A stretch of 64,000 nucleotides of DNA from an uncultured Ruthenibacterium sp. Lineage in GTDB: Bacteria > Bacillota > Clostridia > Oscillospirales > Ruminococcaceae. The DNA is taken from contig CALXBO010000003.1 of the NCBI GenBank assembly GCA_944386565.1, positions 1-64,000 on the forward strand, written 5' to 3'. The position numbers and the translations under genes were made by a program. This document shows positions 36,988-46,365 of this stretch, piece after piece; position 1 is the stretch's first letter, and each line of letters begins with the position of its first letter. The notes under the pieces are model-generated. The model saw only the letters and a list, made by a program, of their open reading frames with translations. It was not told the origin of the DNA and ran no database searches.

Positions 36988-37476
36988 ATGAGGCGCTTTT
37001 CCGGTGTGCCCTTCAAGGGCACGAAAGAGCAGGAGGCCCAGCTGGTCTCGTGGCTCGAGGAGCACAAAACGATGCCGGGCGTGGCCATGCCCGCATTGCA
37101 GAAGGCTCAGGAGATCTACGGATATCTGCCCATCGAGGTGCAGCGCATCGTCGCGGATGTGCTGGAAAAACCCCTGGCGGAGATCTACGGCATCTCCACG
37201 TTCTACTCACAGTTCAGCCTCTGCCCGAAGGGCGAGTACAAAATCAGCGTGTGCCTGGGCACGGCGTGCTACGTCAAGGGATCGGGCAAGATCTACGACG
37301 AGCTGCAGAAAAAGCTGGGCATCACCGGCGGCGAGTGCACCGCGGACGGCAAGTTCAGTCTGGACGCGTGCCGCTGCATCGGTGCGTGCGGCCTTGCGCC
37401 CGTCATGACGATCAACGATGACGTCTACGGCCGCCTGACCGGCGACGAGCTGGACGACATCCTGGCCAAGTACTGA
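36988..37476 (+). CDS. hydC: NADH-dependent [FeFe] hydrogenase subunit HydC (NuoE-like)
   Basis: Thioredoxin-fold [2Fe-2S] subunit of the trimeric, probably electron-bifurcating hydrogenase. The 162-residue protein has NuoE family blocks MPALQKAQEIYGYLP and GISTFYSQF. The cluster cysteines lie in CLGTAC and CRCIGACG. GGGAGG precedes the ATG. It begins the hydC-ATPase-ferredoxin-hydB-hydA operon, under the Rex-like box. Confidence 0.92.
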   Translation: MRRFSGVPFKGTKEQEAQLVSWLEEHKTMPGVAMPALQKAQEIYGYLPIEVQRIVADVLEKPLAEIYGISTFYSQFSLCPKGEYKISVCLGTACYVKGSGKIYDELQKKLGITGGECTADGKFSLDACRCIGACGLAPVMTINDDVYGRLTGDELDDILAKY

Positions 37477-37477
37477 G

Positions 37478-38035
37478 ATGCAGGAACTTTCGATGAACGT
37501 GCTCGACGTGGCGCAGAACTCCGTCGCGGCGGGCGCAACGCTGATCCGGATCACGCTGGAGGCCGATGAGGAGCAGGGCCTTCTGACGCTGACAATCGCC
37601 GACAACGGCAAGGGCATGACACCCGAGACGCTCGCGCATGTCACCGACCCGTTCTACACAACGCGCAAAACGCGGAAAGTCGGGCTCGGGCTGCCGTTTC
37701 TGAAAATGTCGGCCGAGATGACGGGCGGGACGCTCGCCATCGAATCCGAGGTGGGAAAGGGAACGGTCGTGACCGCGTCGTTCGGGCTTCATCACATCGA
37801 CCGCGCGCCGCTCGGGGACGTCGCGTCCACCGTGGCCGGGCTCATCCAGTGCAGCCCGGACATCGACTTCGTGTTCACCGTGCGCGCCGGCGGCGAGGAA
37901 TTCTGTGCCGACACGCGCGAGATGCGCGAGGTGCTGGACGGCGTTTCTTTCGCCGAGCCCGCCGTGGCCCAGTGGTTGAGGGAGTTCATCGGGGAGAACA
38001 CACAGCCTATCTTACAAAGGAGCAATATCATATGA
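37478..38035 (+). CDS. Histidine-kinase-like ATPase in the hyd operon
   Basis: A 185-residue protein with a GHKL ATPase domain (N-box region MNVLDVAQNSVAAGAT, G1 DNGKGMT, G2 GLGLPFLKMSAEMTGG) and a small C-terminal region. It has no membrane helices and no phosphoacceptor domain. It begins 1 base after hydC and overlaps the next gene by ATGA. Such ATPases are recurrent in clostridial hydABC operons but their role is not established; with the minus-strand HATPase it makes two in this locus. Confidence 0.82.
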   Translation: MQELSMNVLDVAQNSVAAGATLIRITLEADEEQGLLTLTIADNGKGMTPETLAHVTDPFYTTRKTRKVGLGLPFLKMSAEMTGGTLAIESEVGKGTVVTASFGLHHIDRAPLGDVASTVAGLIQCSPDIDFVFTVRAGGEEFCADTREMREVLDGVSFAEPAVAQWLREFIGENTQPILQRSNII

Positions 38036-38397
38036 AAAGTTTACAGGAGCTTGCCGCGATCCGCGACAGGATGAAACAGACGGTCAATACGCGCGAAGCC
38101 GCGCACGACACGACGCGCATCGTCGTGGGCATGGCCACCTGCGGCATCGCCGCGGGCGCGCGCCCCGTTCTCAACGCGTTCACCGAGGAGATCGCCCGCC
38201 GCGAGCTGTCGGGCGTTCTCGTCACGCAGACGGGCTGCATCGGCCTGTGCCAGTACGAGCCCATCGTCGAGGTCACGATGCCCGGTCAGGACAAGGTCAC
38301 TTATGTCAAGATGACCCCCGATAAGGTCGCCCGCGTGGTGTCCGAGCACATCATCGGCGGCAAACCCGTCGCCGAGTACACCATCGGCGCGCGCTGA
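38032..38397 (+). CDS. [2Fe-2S] ferredoxin-like (thioredoxin-fold) subunit
   Basis: A 121-residue protein with four cysteines spaced as in thioredoxin-like [2Fe-2S] ferredoxins (GMATCGIAAGA then TQTGCIGLCQYEP), similar to HndB and to the N-terminal domain of HydB. The ATG at 38032 has AAAGGAG 9 bases upstream and overlaps the stop of the ATPase. It probably relays electrons within the hydrogenase complex. Confidence 0.85.
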   Translation: MKSLQELAAIRDRMKQTVNTREAAHDTTRIVVGMATCGIAAGARPVLNAFTEEIARRELSGVLVTQTGCIGLCQYEPIVEVTMPGQDKVTYVKMTPDKVARVVSEHIIGGKPVAEYTIGAR

Positions 38398-38417
38398 GGA
38401 AGGGGGAGCAGACACAC

Positions 38418-40208
<1,791 letters not shown>

Positions 40209-40226
40209 GGGAGGAACTTTGCCATC

Positions 40227-41975
40227 ATGGATACTGTGAACATCAAAATCAACGGCGTCTCCTATGAGGTCGCCGCCGGCTCCACCATTCTGGAAGCCGC
40301 TCACAGCGTTGGCATCGAGATCCCGACGCTGTGCTATCTGAAAGAGATCAACGCCATCGGCGCGTGCCGCATCTGCGTGGTCGAGGTCAAGGGCGCGAAG
40401 AGCCTTGTGACCGCGTGCGTCTACCCCGTCAACGACGGCATGGAGATCACCACCAACAGCGCGAAGGTGCTGGCCGCGCGCCGCACGAACCTCGAGCTGC
40501 TGCTCTCCACGCACGACCAGAACTGCCTGTCCTGCGTGCGCTCCACCGACTGCGAACTGCAGAAACTCTGCCGTGACTACGGCGTCAACGGCCAGCGCTT
40601 CACGGGCGACCGCGAGATGTACGCCATCGACGATTCCGCGCCGCACATGATCCGCGACAACAACAAGTGCATCCTGTGCCGCCGCTGCGTGGCCGCGTGC
40701 AAGGCCAACCAGGCCGTCGGCGTCATCGGCCCGACGGAGCGCGGCTTCTCCACGCACATCGCCTGCGCGTTCGAAGCGCCCCTCGGCGAGAGCCCGTGCG
40801 TCTCGTGCGGCCAGTGCATCACCGTCTGCCCGACGGGTGCGCTCACCGAGAAGGACGACACCGGCCGCGTCTGGGAAGCGCTGCACGATCCCGACAAGTA
40901 CGTCGTTGTGCAGACCGCCCCGAGCGTGCGCGCCACGCTGGGCGAGTCGTTCGGCATGCCCATCGGCACGAACGTCGAGGGCAAGATGGTCGCCGCGCTG
41001 CGCCGCCTCGGCTTCAACGCCGTGTTCGACACCGACACCGCCGCCGACTTCACCATCATGGAGGAGGCCACGGAGTTCGTCGAGCGCGTCAAATCGGGCG
41101 GCGTGCTGCCGATGATCACGTCGTGCAGCCCCGGCTGGGTCAAGTTCTGCGAGACGTATTACCCCGACATGATCCCGAACCTGTCCACGTGCAAATCGCC
41201 GCAGGGCATGTTCGGTGCGCTCACCAAAACGTACTACGCCGAGAAGATGGGCCTTGACCCGCACAACATCGTCTCGGTGTCCGTGATGCCGTGCACCGCG
41301 AAGAAATTCGAGGTCGGCCGCGACAACATGAGCGCCGCGGGCGAGGGCATGCCCGACATGGACATCTCCATCACCACGCGCGAGCTGGCCCGCATGATCG
41401 AGCGCGCGGGCATCCGCTTCACCGACCTGCCCGACGAGGACTTCGACCCCGCGCTGGGTGAGTCCACCGGTGCGTCCGTCATCTTCGGCGCGACAGGCGG
41501 CGTCATGGAGGCTGCGCTGCGCACGGCCGTCGAGCTCGTCACGGGCGAGAGCGCGCCGAGCGTCGACTATCACGACGTGCGCGGCACGGCGGGCATCAAG
41601 GAGGCCACCTATGAGGTCGGCGGCCTGAAGCTGAACGTCTGCGTCGCGTCGGGCCTGTCGAACTGCGACGCGGTGCTCAAAGCCGTCAAGAGCGGCGAGA
41701 AGCACTACGACTTCATCGAGTTCATGGCCTGCCCGGGCGGCTGCGTCAACGGCGGCGGCCAGCCCACGCAGCCCGCGAGCGTGCGCAACTTCGTGGACCT
41801 GAAGAGCCTGCGCGCCAAGGCCCTCTACTCCGAGGACGAGGCGAAGGTCATCCGCAAGAGCCACGAGAACCCGCTGATGAAGAAGATCTACGCCGAGTAT
41901 CTCGGCGAGCCGGGCGGCGAGAAGGCGCACCACATCCTGCACACGTCGTACGTCAAACGCGAGAAGCTGTTCTGA
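40227..41975 (+). CDS. hydA: NADH-dependent [FeFe] hydrogenase catalytic subunit HydA
   Basis: Catalytic subunit that makes or uses H2, 582 residues. It has an N-terminal [2Fe-2S] domain (Cys36, 47, 50, 64), a His-ligated [4Fe-4S] motif (His96, Cys100, 103, 109) and two [4Fe-4S] motifs (Cys148-158 and 191-201). The H-cluster motifs are TSCSPGW (Cys300), MPCTAKKFE (Cys356) and FMACPGGCVNGGGQP (Cys502, 506). The small-subunit-like C-terminus is fused. It is the last gene of the hyd operon, followed by a terminator. Maturases HydEFG are not in the window. Confidence 0.95.
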   Translation: MDTVNIKINGVSYEVAAGSTILEAAHSVGIEIPTLCYLKEINAIGACRICVVEVKGAKSLVTACVYPVNDGMEITTNSAKVLAARRTNLELLLSTHDQNCLSCVRSTDCELQKLCRDYGVNGQRFTGDREMYAIDDSAPHMIRDNNKCILCRRCVAACKANQAVGVIGPTERGFSTHIACAFEAPLGESPCVSCGQCITVCPTGALTEKDDTGRVWEALHDPDKYVVVQTAPSVRATLGESFGMPIGTNVEGKMVAALRRLGFNAVFDTDTAADFTIMEEATEFVERVKSGGVLPMITSCSPGWVKFCETYYPDMIPNLSTCKSPQGMFGALTKTYYAEKMGLDPHNIVSVSVMPCTAKKFEVGRDNMSAAGEGMPDMDISITTRELARMIERAGIRFTDLPDEDFDPALGESTGASVIFGATGGVMEAALRTAVELVTGESAPSVDYHDVRGTAGIKEATYEVGGLKLNVCVASGLSNCDAVLKAVKSGEKHYDFIEFMACPGGCVNGGGQPTQPASVRNFVDLKSLRAKALYSEDEAKVIRKSHENPLMKKIYAEYLGEPGGEKAHHILHTSYVKREKLF

Positions 41976-42007
41976 GTTTCCCGCGCATCCATTCCGGTAC
42001 GCAACGG

Positions 42008-42046
42008 GGCGTGCCGGCGGGGAAAAGACCCGCCGGCGCGCCTTTT
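42008..42046 (+). terminator. Rho-independent terminator of the hyd operon
   Basis: A 14-bp GC-rich stem with one T-G pair (42008-42021 with 42029-42042), then TTTT. Confidence 0.85.
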
Positions 42047-42062
42047 CTGCGCAAAAAACGAG

Positions 42063-42091
42063 TTGATTTTTGCCACGCGTTCGCCTATACT
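42063..42091 (+). promoter_or_regulatory. Promoter of the cytidylate-kinase-like gene
   Basis: TTGATT (42063-42068), 17-base spacer, TATACT (42086-42091). Confidence 0.7.
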
Positions 42092-42130
42092 GAAAGTGGG
42101 AAAAATCGTTTCTCAGGGAGGCAAAAGACC

Positions 42131-42754
42131 ATGAAGAATTTCGTCATCACGATCGCCCGCGAAAACGGCAGCGGCGGCCGCGCCATCGGCGAGGCACTGG
42201 CAGAAAAGCTGGGCGTTCCGTTCTACAACCGCGACATCCTGCGCATGGCGTCGGACGACAGCGGCATCAACGAGAGCCTGTTTGCGAACGCCGAGAAGAG
42301 CTTCCGCAACACGCTTCTGTTCCGCGTGGCCAAGGACGCGTACAACGGCGAGGTCATCCCGCCCGACAGCGACAATTTTGTCTCCAACGAAAACCTGTTC
42401 CGCTATCAGGCCAAGGTGATGCTGGGCCTTGCCGAGAGCGAGAGCTGCGTGATGATCGGCCGCTGCGCCGACTTCATCCTGCGCGACCGCCCCAACGTCC
42501 TGCGCGTGTTCATCCATGCGCCCGAGGAAGTGCGCGTGCGCACGCTGATGGAGCGCCACAACCTCACCGAGGCCGAGGCGCGCCGCCACATGCGCCAGAA
42601 GGACAAACGCCGCGCCGACTACTACCGCGCTTTCACCGGCAGCGACTGGCGCGACGCCGGGCACTACGACATCTGTTTCGACTCCGACCACATGGGTCAG
42701 GAGAAGATCATCCGCTTCATCATGGGCTACATGAACGTGTGCTTCGAGGACTAA
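42131..42754 (+). CDS. Cytidylate kinase-like family protein
   Basis: P-loop protein of 207 residues related to cytidylate kinase (AAA_26/Cmk-like). Its P-loop region is ARENGSGGRAIGEALA, with IGRCADFIL as the second conserved block and an arginine-rich lid (RRHMRQKDKRRADYY). The ATG at 42131 follows CAGGGAGG; the frame is open upstream through the hyd terminator, which is not coding. Its own promoter and terminator make it monocistronic. Nucleotide substrate is uncertain because the P-loop departs from standard Cmk. Confidence 0.85.
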   Translation: MKNFVITIARENGSGGRAIGEALAEKLGVPFYNRDILRMASDDSGINESLFANAEKSFRNTLLFRVAKDAYNGEVIPPDSDNFVSNENLFRYQAKVMLGLAESESCVMIGRCADFILRDRPNVLRVFIHAPEEVRVRTLMERHNLTEAEARRHMRQKDKRRADYYRAFTGSDWRDAGHYDICFDSDHMGQEKIIRFIMGYMNVCFED

Positions 42755-42765
42755 AGCCTACATAT

Positions 42766-42802
42766 AAAAACCGGCGCGGCAGAAATGCCGCGCCGGTTTT
42801 TT
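42766..42802. terminator. Bidirectional terminator
   Basis: AAAAACCGGCGCGGCA / TGCCGCGCCGGTTTTTT with a GAAA loop, flanked by A and T runs. It serves the kinase-like gene and the convergent ECF gene. Confidence 0.9.
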
Positions 42803-42811
42803 CGTTTGCTT

Positions 42812-43342
42812 TTACTCCCGCAGGAACGCTTTTTTCACGGGTTTCCAGATGAACAGCGCGATGGCAAAGTCCACGCAGCTGTGCACCAGCGTGCCGATGC
42901 CCACAAGCCCCACGACTGTCGTGAGGAACGAGCCCTCCACCGAGCCGCCGAACCAGAACCACGTCACCACGAGCGCCTCACACACGCCGTGGATGATGCC
43001 CGTCACCAGCGCGAACGCCGCCGCGCCCGCAGGCTTTTCGAGCAGTTTCGTGCTGCCGTGCAGCCAGTACGCGCCCACCGCGACGAAGACGATCTGCACC
43101 GCCGCGCGCAGCACGACGATGGGCGGGAAGCCCGCCAGCACGAAGCCGAGCGTCGTGCCGACTTCCACCGTCAGGCCGACGGCGGGGGAGATGAACATGG
43201 CGAGGAACACCGCCACGTGGCTTGCGAGCGTGAAGCTCATCGGGCCGATCTGCACCTTGACCGGCGAGATGACGGGAACAAGAATGCCGACGGCGCACAA
43301 GAGCGCCGCGACGCACAGTTTGCGGATCTTTTCGTGGGACAT
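42812..43342 (-). CDS. ECF transporter S component (NiaX-like, possibly niacin)
   Basis: A 176-residue membrane protein with about six helices, resembling substrate-binding S components of energy-coupling factor transporters. The block FTLASHVAVFLAMFISPAVG with VGTTLGFVLAGFPPIVVLRA resembles what I recall of the niacin transporter NiaX. The ATG at 43342 follows GAGGAGGAAG. No A/A'/T genes are adjacent, so it would share a general ECF module. Substrate assignment is tentative. Confidence 0.7.
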   Translation of the reverse strand: MSHEKIRKLCVAALLCAVGILVPVISPVKVQIGPMSFTLASHVAVFLAMFISPAVGLTVEVGTTLGFVLAGFPPIVVLRAAVQIVFVAVGAYWLHGSTKLLEKPAGAAAFALVTGIIHGVCEALVVTWFWFGGSVEGSFLTTVVGLVGIGTLVHSCVDFAIALFIWKPVKKAFLRE

Positions 43343-43368
43343 GATACTTCCTCCTCTTACCCGGACAC

Positions 43369-43425
43369 TGTCAACATAGGCGTCTTGACACATAGCATGA
43401 TACACAATCCGCATCGGCTTGTCAA
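43369..43425 (-). promoter_or_regulatory. Promoter and inverted repeat upstream of the ECF gene
   Basis: On the minus strand TTGACA (43425-43420), 17-base spacer, TATCAT (43402-43397). Just downstream lies the inverted repeat TGTCAA-N10-TTGACA (43369-43390), placed as a repressor operator over the early transcribed region. Confidence 0.68.
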
Positions 43426-43499
43426 TGGCAATTTGCACAAACAAAAACAGGGGATGAGCGGTCGGCGTGCGCTCTGTTTCCAAACCGGCTTTTACCGGC

Positions 43500-43528
43500 T
43501 TGACAGGCCGCGGGGCAGGGGCTGCAAT
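43500..43528 (+). promoter_or_regulatory. Promoter of the MATE remnant
   Basis: TTGACA (43500-43505), 17-base spacer, TGCAAT (43523-43528), followed by GGAGGGG at 43551. Confidence 0.5.
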
Positions 43529-43563
43529 TACTTAGGAACCGAAACAAAACGGAGGGGAAACGC

Positions 43564-44235
43564 ATAGACCGCACGTTCGGCAACGCGCTCATCCTCGTCG
43601 TCGTGTTCGAACTGGCGCTCACCGCGGTTCTCTTCGCTTTCACCGACCCGCTCCTCACCCTCTTCGGCGCGACGCAGACAGCGTGGGTGTATGCCCGCAC
43701 ATACTACCGCATCGTCGCGCTCGGGTGCCTGTTTCAGGGGCTCACACAGCTCTTCTGCGACTTCGTGCGCGTGTCCGGCCATCCGGTGCTCGGCATGTTC
43801 GTCACGGGCGTCGGCGCGGTGACGAACATCATTCCGGACGCGGTGTTCGTGGCGGGGCTCGGCCTCGGTGTCGCGGGCGCGGCATGGGCCACGGTCATCG
43901 GGCAGGCGCTGTCCGCCGCGTTCGGCGCATCGGAGGAGATGCTCGCCATCGGCGTTCCGGCGCTGCGCACGAACTTCTGCATCACGCCCATCCTCGGCTT
44001 CGTGATGCTCGTCACCACGTTCTTCCAGTCCATCGCAAAGCCCGTGCCGTCCATCGTCATCACGTTTCTGCGCCAGATTTTGCTGCTCATCCCGTTCATC
44101 TGGTACTTCCCTCTCATCTGGGATATCAACGGCATCTTCATGGCGCAGCCCGTCAGCGACGCCGTCGCGCTCGTCATCTGTGCCGTGCTCGTCGCGCGCA
44201 AGCAGCGCGTCCTCCGCGCCAAGCGCCCCGCGTGA
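43564..44235 (+). pseudogene. MATE family efflux transporter, N-terminally and internally deleted
   Basis: About 223 codons of a normally ~450-residue Na+/H+-driven drug exporter. The frame begins mid-protein with DRTFGNALIL and runs through MATE helices to ATVIGQALSAAFG. It then jumps at about 43925 to ASEEMLAIGVPALRTNF, skipping roughly 140 residues of the C-terminal half, and ends with typical last helices. A good ribosome site (GGAGGGG) precedes ATA where a start would be expected; the first usable start is GTG at 43603. Loss of N-terminal helices and the central region makes transport unlikely. Confidence 0.72.
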
Positions 44236-44238
44236 ACC

Positions 44239-44274
44239 AAAGCGCCCTCTTCCGCCCGGGAGAGGGCGCTTTTT
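44239..44274 (+). terminator. Rho-independent terminator
   Basis: AAAGCGCCCTCT pairs with AGAGGGCGCTTT across a 10-base loop, continuing into T. Confidence 0.88.
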
Positions 44275-44309
44275 GACGCTTCCGGGCACGCGTCTGCCGC
44301 CCGCGCACA

Positions 44310-44337
44310 TTGACAATGCGGGATTTGCGCATATAAT
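44310..44337 (+). promoter_or_regulatory. Promoter of the ligase-racemase-asparagine synthase operon
   Basis: TTGACA (44310-44315), 16-base spacer, TATAAT (44332-44337); a strong constitutive-looking promoter. Confidence 0.82.
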
Positions 44338-44379
44338 GAAAGAGTATTACTTTGCTTATTTTTCAGGAGGCCTTATTTC

Positions 44380-45609
44380 ATGGCACAATCCGTTTCCTTC
44401 GTGCCGGTTCTCATCGGCGCGGATATGAACTGCTATTCCGTGGCGCGCGCGTTCCACGAGGCGTACGGCGTGGTGAGCCACGCGTTCGGCCGCTGGCGCA
44501 TGGGCGACACGATGGACAGCCGCATCGTCAAGTGCACCTATATCCCCGACATCGACACGCCCGACACGCTCGTCAGGACCGTCACGGACTTCGCAAACGC
44601 CCACGCGGACAAGACCTGCATCGTCATGGGCTGCACCGACGACTACGCCGGCCTGTTGATGGAAGTCAAGGGCCGCCTGCCCCAAAACTGCATCGCGCCG
44701 TACATCGACGCCAATCTGCGGGACAAGCTCGTCTCCAAGGCCGATTTCTATAAAATGTGCGACAAGTACGGCATCCCGTACCCGAAGACGTTCTGCGCCA
44801 CGAAGGCGCTGCCCGCTTCGGAACTCGGCGAGGACAAGATCGGTTTTTCGTATCCCATCATCGTCAAGCCGTCGTCGAGCATCCTCTACTGGAAATATCC
44901 GTTCGACGGCATGAAAAAGGTCTACGTGGCCAACACTCCCGACGAAGCCGCGTCCGTCCTCGGCGAAATTTACGGCTCGGGCTATCCCGACATCGTGATT
45001 TTGCAGGATATGATCCCCGGCGCGGACTGCGAGATGCGCGTGCTGACGGCCTACTGCGACAAAAACGGCAAGGTGAAGATGATGTGCCTCGGCCACGTCG
45101 GCCTTGAGGAGCACACGCCGAAGGCGCGCGGCAACCACGCCGCCATCATCACCGAGTACAACGAGGAGATCATGACGAAACTGCGCGACTTCCTCGAGGA
45201 CATCGGCTACACCGGCTTTGCGAACTTCGACATCAAGCACGACACGCGCGACAACACCTACCGCGTGTTCGAGATCAATCTCCGTCAGGGTCGCTCGAAC
45301 TACTACGTCACCGGCGCGGGGCTCAACATCGCGAAATACGTCGTGGAGGACCGCGTGCTCGGCCGCGACCTCGGCGAGTGTCACATGCACAAGGAGGCCT
45401 CGTTCTGGCACTCCGTGCCGCGCCGCGTCGTGTGGAACTACGTCAAGGACCCCGCGTTCGTCGAAAAGGCGAAGCAGCTCGTGCGCGAGGGCAAGGAGAC
45501 GACGAGCTTCGGTTACAAGCCCGACCTCGTCACGAACCCGAAGCGTCTGGCGTATCTCATCGTGCACATGCACAGATATTACAAAAAGTATAAAACGTAC
45601 TGCAAATAA
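44380..45609 (+). CDS. ATP-grasp carboxylate-amine ligase (D-aspartate ligase-like)
   Basis: Cytoplasmic ATP-grasp ligase of 409 residues that forms an amide bond through an acyl phosphate. The N-terminal domain (FVPVLIGADMNCYSVARAFH) resembles what I recall of D-aspartate ligases of lactic acid bacteria. The ATP-binding part has YPIIVKPSSS, VILQDMIPGADCEM and the Mg-binding FEINLRQGRSN. AGGAGG precedes the ATG. It is directly followed by an aspartate racemase-like gene and asparagine synthase, so activation of D-Asp for a peptidoglycan cross-bridge is a reasonable proposal. Other amino-acid substrates cannot be excluded. Confidence 0.8.
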   Translation: MAQSVSFVPVLIGADMNCYSVARAFHEAYGVVSHAFGRWRMGDTMDSRIVKCTYIPDIDTPDTLVRTVTDFANAHADKTCIVMGCTDDYAGLLMEVKGRLPQNCIAPYIDANLRDKLVSKADFYKMCDKYGIPYPKTFCATKALPASELGEDKIGFSYPIIVKPSSSILYWKYPFDGMKKVYVANTPDEAASVLGEIYGSGYPDIVILQDMIPGADCEMRVLTAYCDKNGKVKMMCLGHVGLEEHTPKARGNHAAIITEYNEEIMTKLRDFLEDIGYTGFANFDIKHDTRDNTYRVFEINLRQGRSNYYVTGAGLNIAKYVVEDRVLGRDLGECHMHKEASFWHSVPRRVVWNYVKDPAFVEKAKQLVREGKETTSFGYKPDLVTNPKRLAYLIVHMHRYYKKYKTYCK

Positions 45610-45635
45610 CAATTTGGGAAAGGGGGCGCTCTTCC

Positions 45636-46358
45636 TTGCAGGAAAAGACCCCGAAGGTCCTGGGCATCCTGGGCGGCCTCGGGCCGATGGCGACGGTGTA
45701 CTTCTACGAGCTTCTCACGATGCACACCAAAGCCGCGCGCGACCAGGACCACATCGACGTCATCATCAACTCGCGCGCCACAACGCCCGACCGCACGGCC
45801 TACATCCTCGGCGAGAGCAGCGAAAACCCGTTCGACATCATGGCCGAGGACGCGAGACGGCTTGTGACGTTCGGCGCGGACGTGCTGGCCATTCCGTGCA
45901 ACACGGCGCACTATTTCTACGATCGCCTCAACGAGACGATCCCCGTGCCCATCCTGAATATGATCGAGGAGACGGTGCTGCGCGCGAAATCGCTCGGCTG
46001 CCGCAAGGTGGGCATCCTCGCCACCGAGGGCACGGTGAAGACGCGCACGTACCAGCGCGTGTGCGAAGCACACGGCATCGCGTGCGAAGTGCCGGACGAC
46101 GAGCACCAGCGCATGGTGATGCAGGTCATCTACGACGACATCAAGACGGGCCGTCCCGCGGACATGGAGAAATTCTGTGCCGCGGCGCAGAGCCTGACCG
46201 ACGCGGGCTGCACGCGGCTGATCCTCGGCTGCACGGAGCTGTCGCTCGTCAAGCGCGAGCAGAAGCTCGGCCCGCTGTACATCGACTCGATGGAGGTGCT
46301 GGCCGAACACGCCATCCGCACGTTCGGCAAAACGCCCATCGGATTTGAAACGGAGTGA
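45636..46358 (+). CDS. Aspartate/glutamate racemase family protein
   Basis: PLP-independent amino-acid racemase of 240 residues. The N-terminal LGILGGLGPMATVYF is typical of aspartate racemases. The catalytic cysteines lie in AIPCNTAH and LGCTELSL, both present. The start is TTG at 45636 with AAAGGGGG upstream. Its place between the ATP-grasp ligase and asparagine synthase suggests supply of D-Asp. The Asp versus Glu preference is inferred from motif style and context. Confidence 0.85.
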   Translation: MQEKTPKVLGILGGLGPMATVYFYELLTMHTKAARDQDHIDVIINSRATTPDRTAYILGESSENPFDIMAEDARRLVTFGADVLAIPCNTAHYFYDRLNETIPVPILNMIEETVLRAKSLGCRKVGILATEGTVKTRTYQRVCEAHGIACEVPDDEHQRMVMQVIYDDIKTGRPADMEKFCAAAQSLTDAGCTRLILGCTELSLVKREQKLGPLYIDSMEVLAEHAIRTFGKTPIGFETE

Positions 46359-46365
46359 AGACAGT

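Noticed and set aside
43551..43566. ATA after GGAGGGG as a genuine start codon of the MATE frame
   Set aside because: ATA starts are very rare and the protein lacks its normal N-terminal helices; mutation or deletion scar is more likely.
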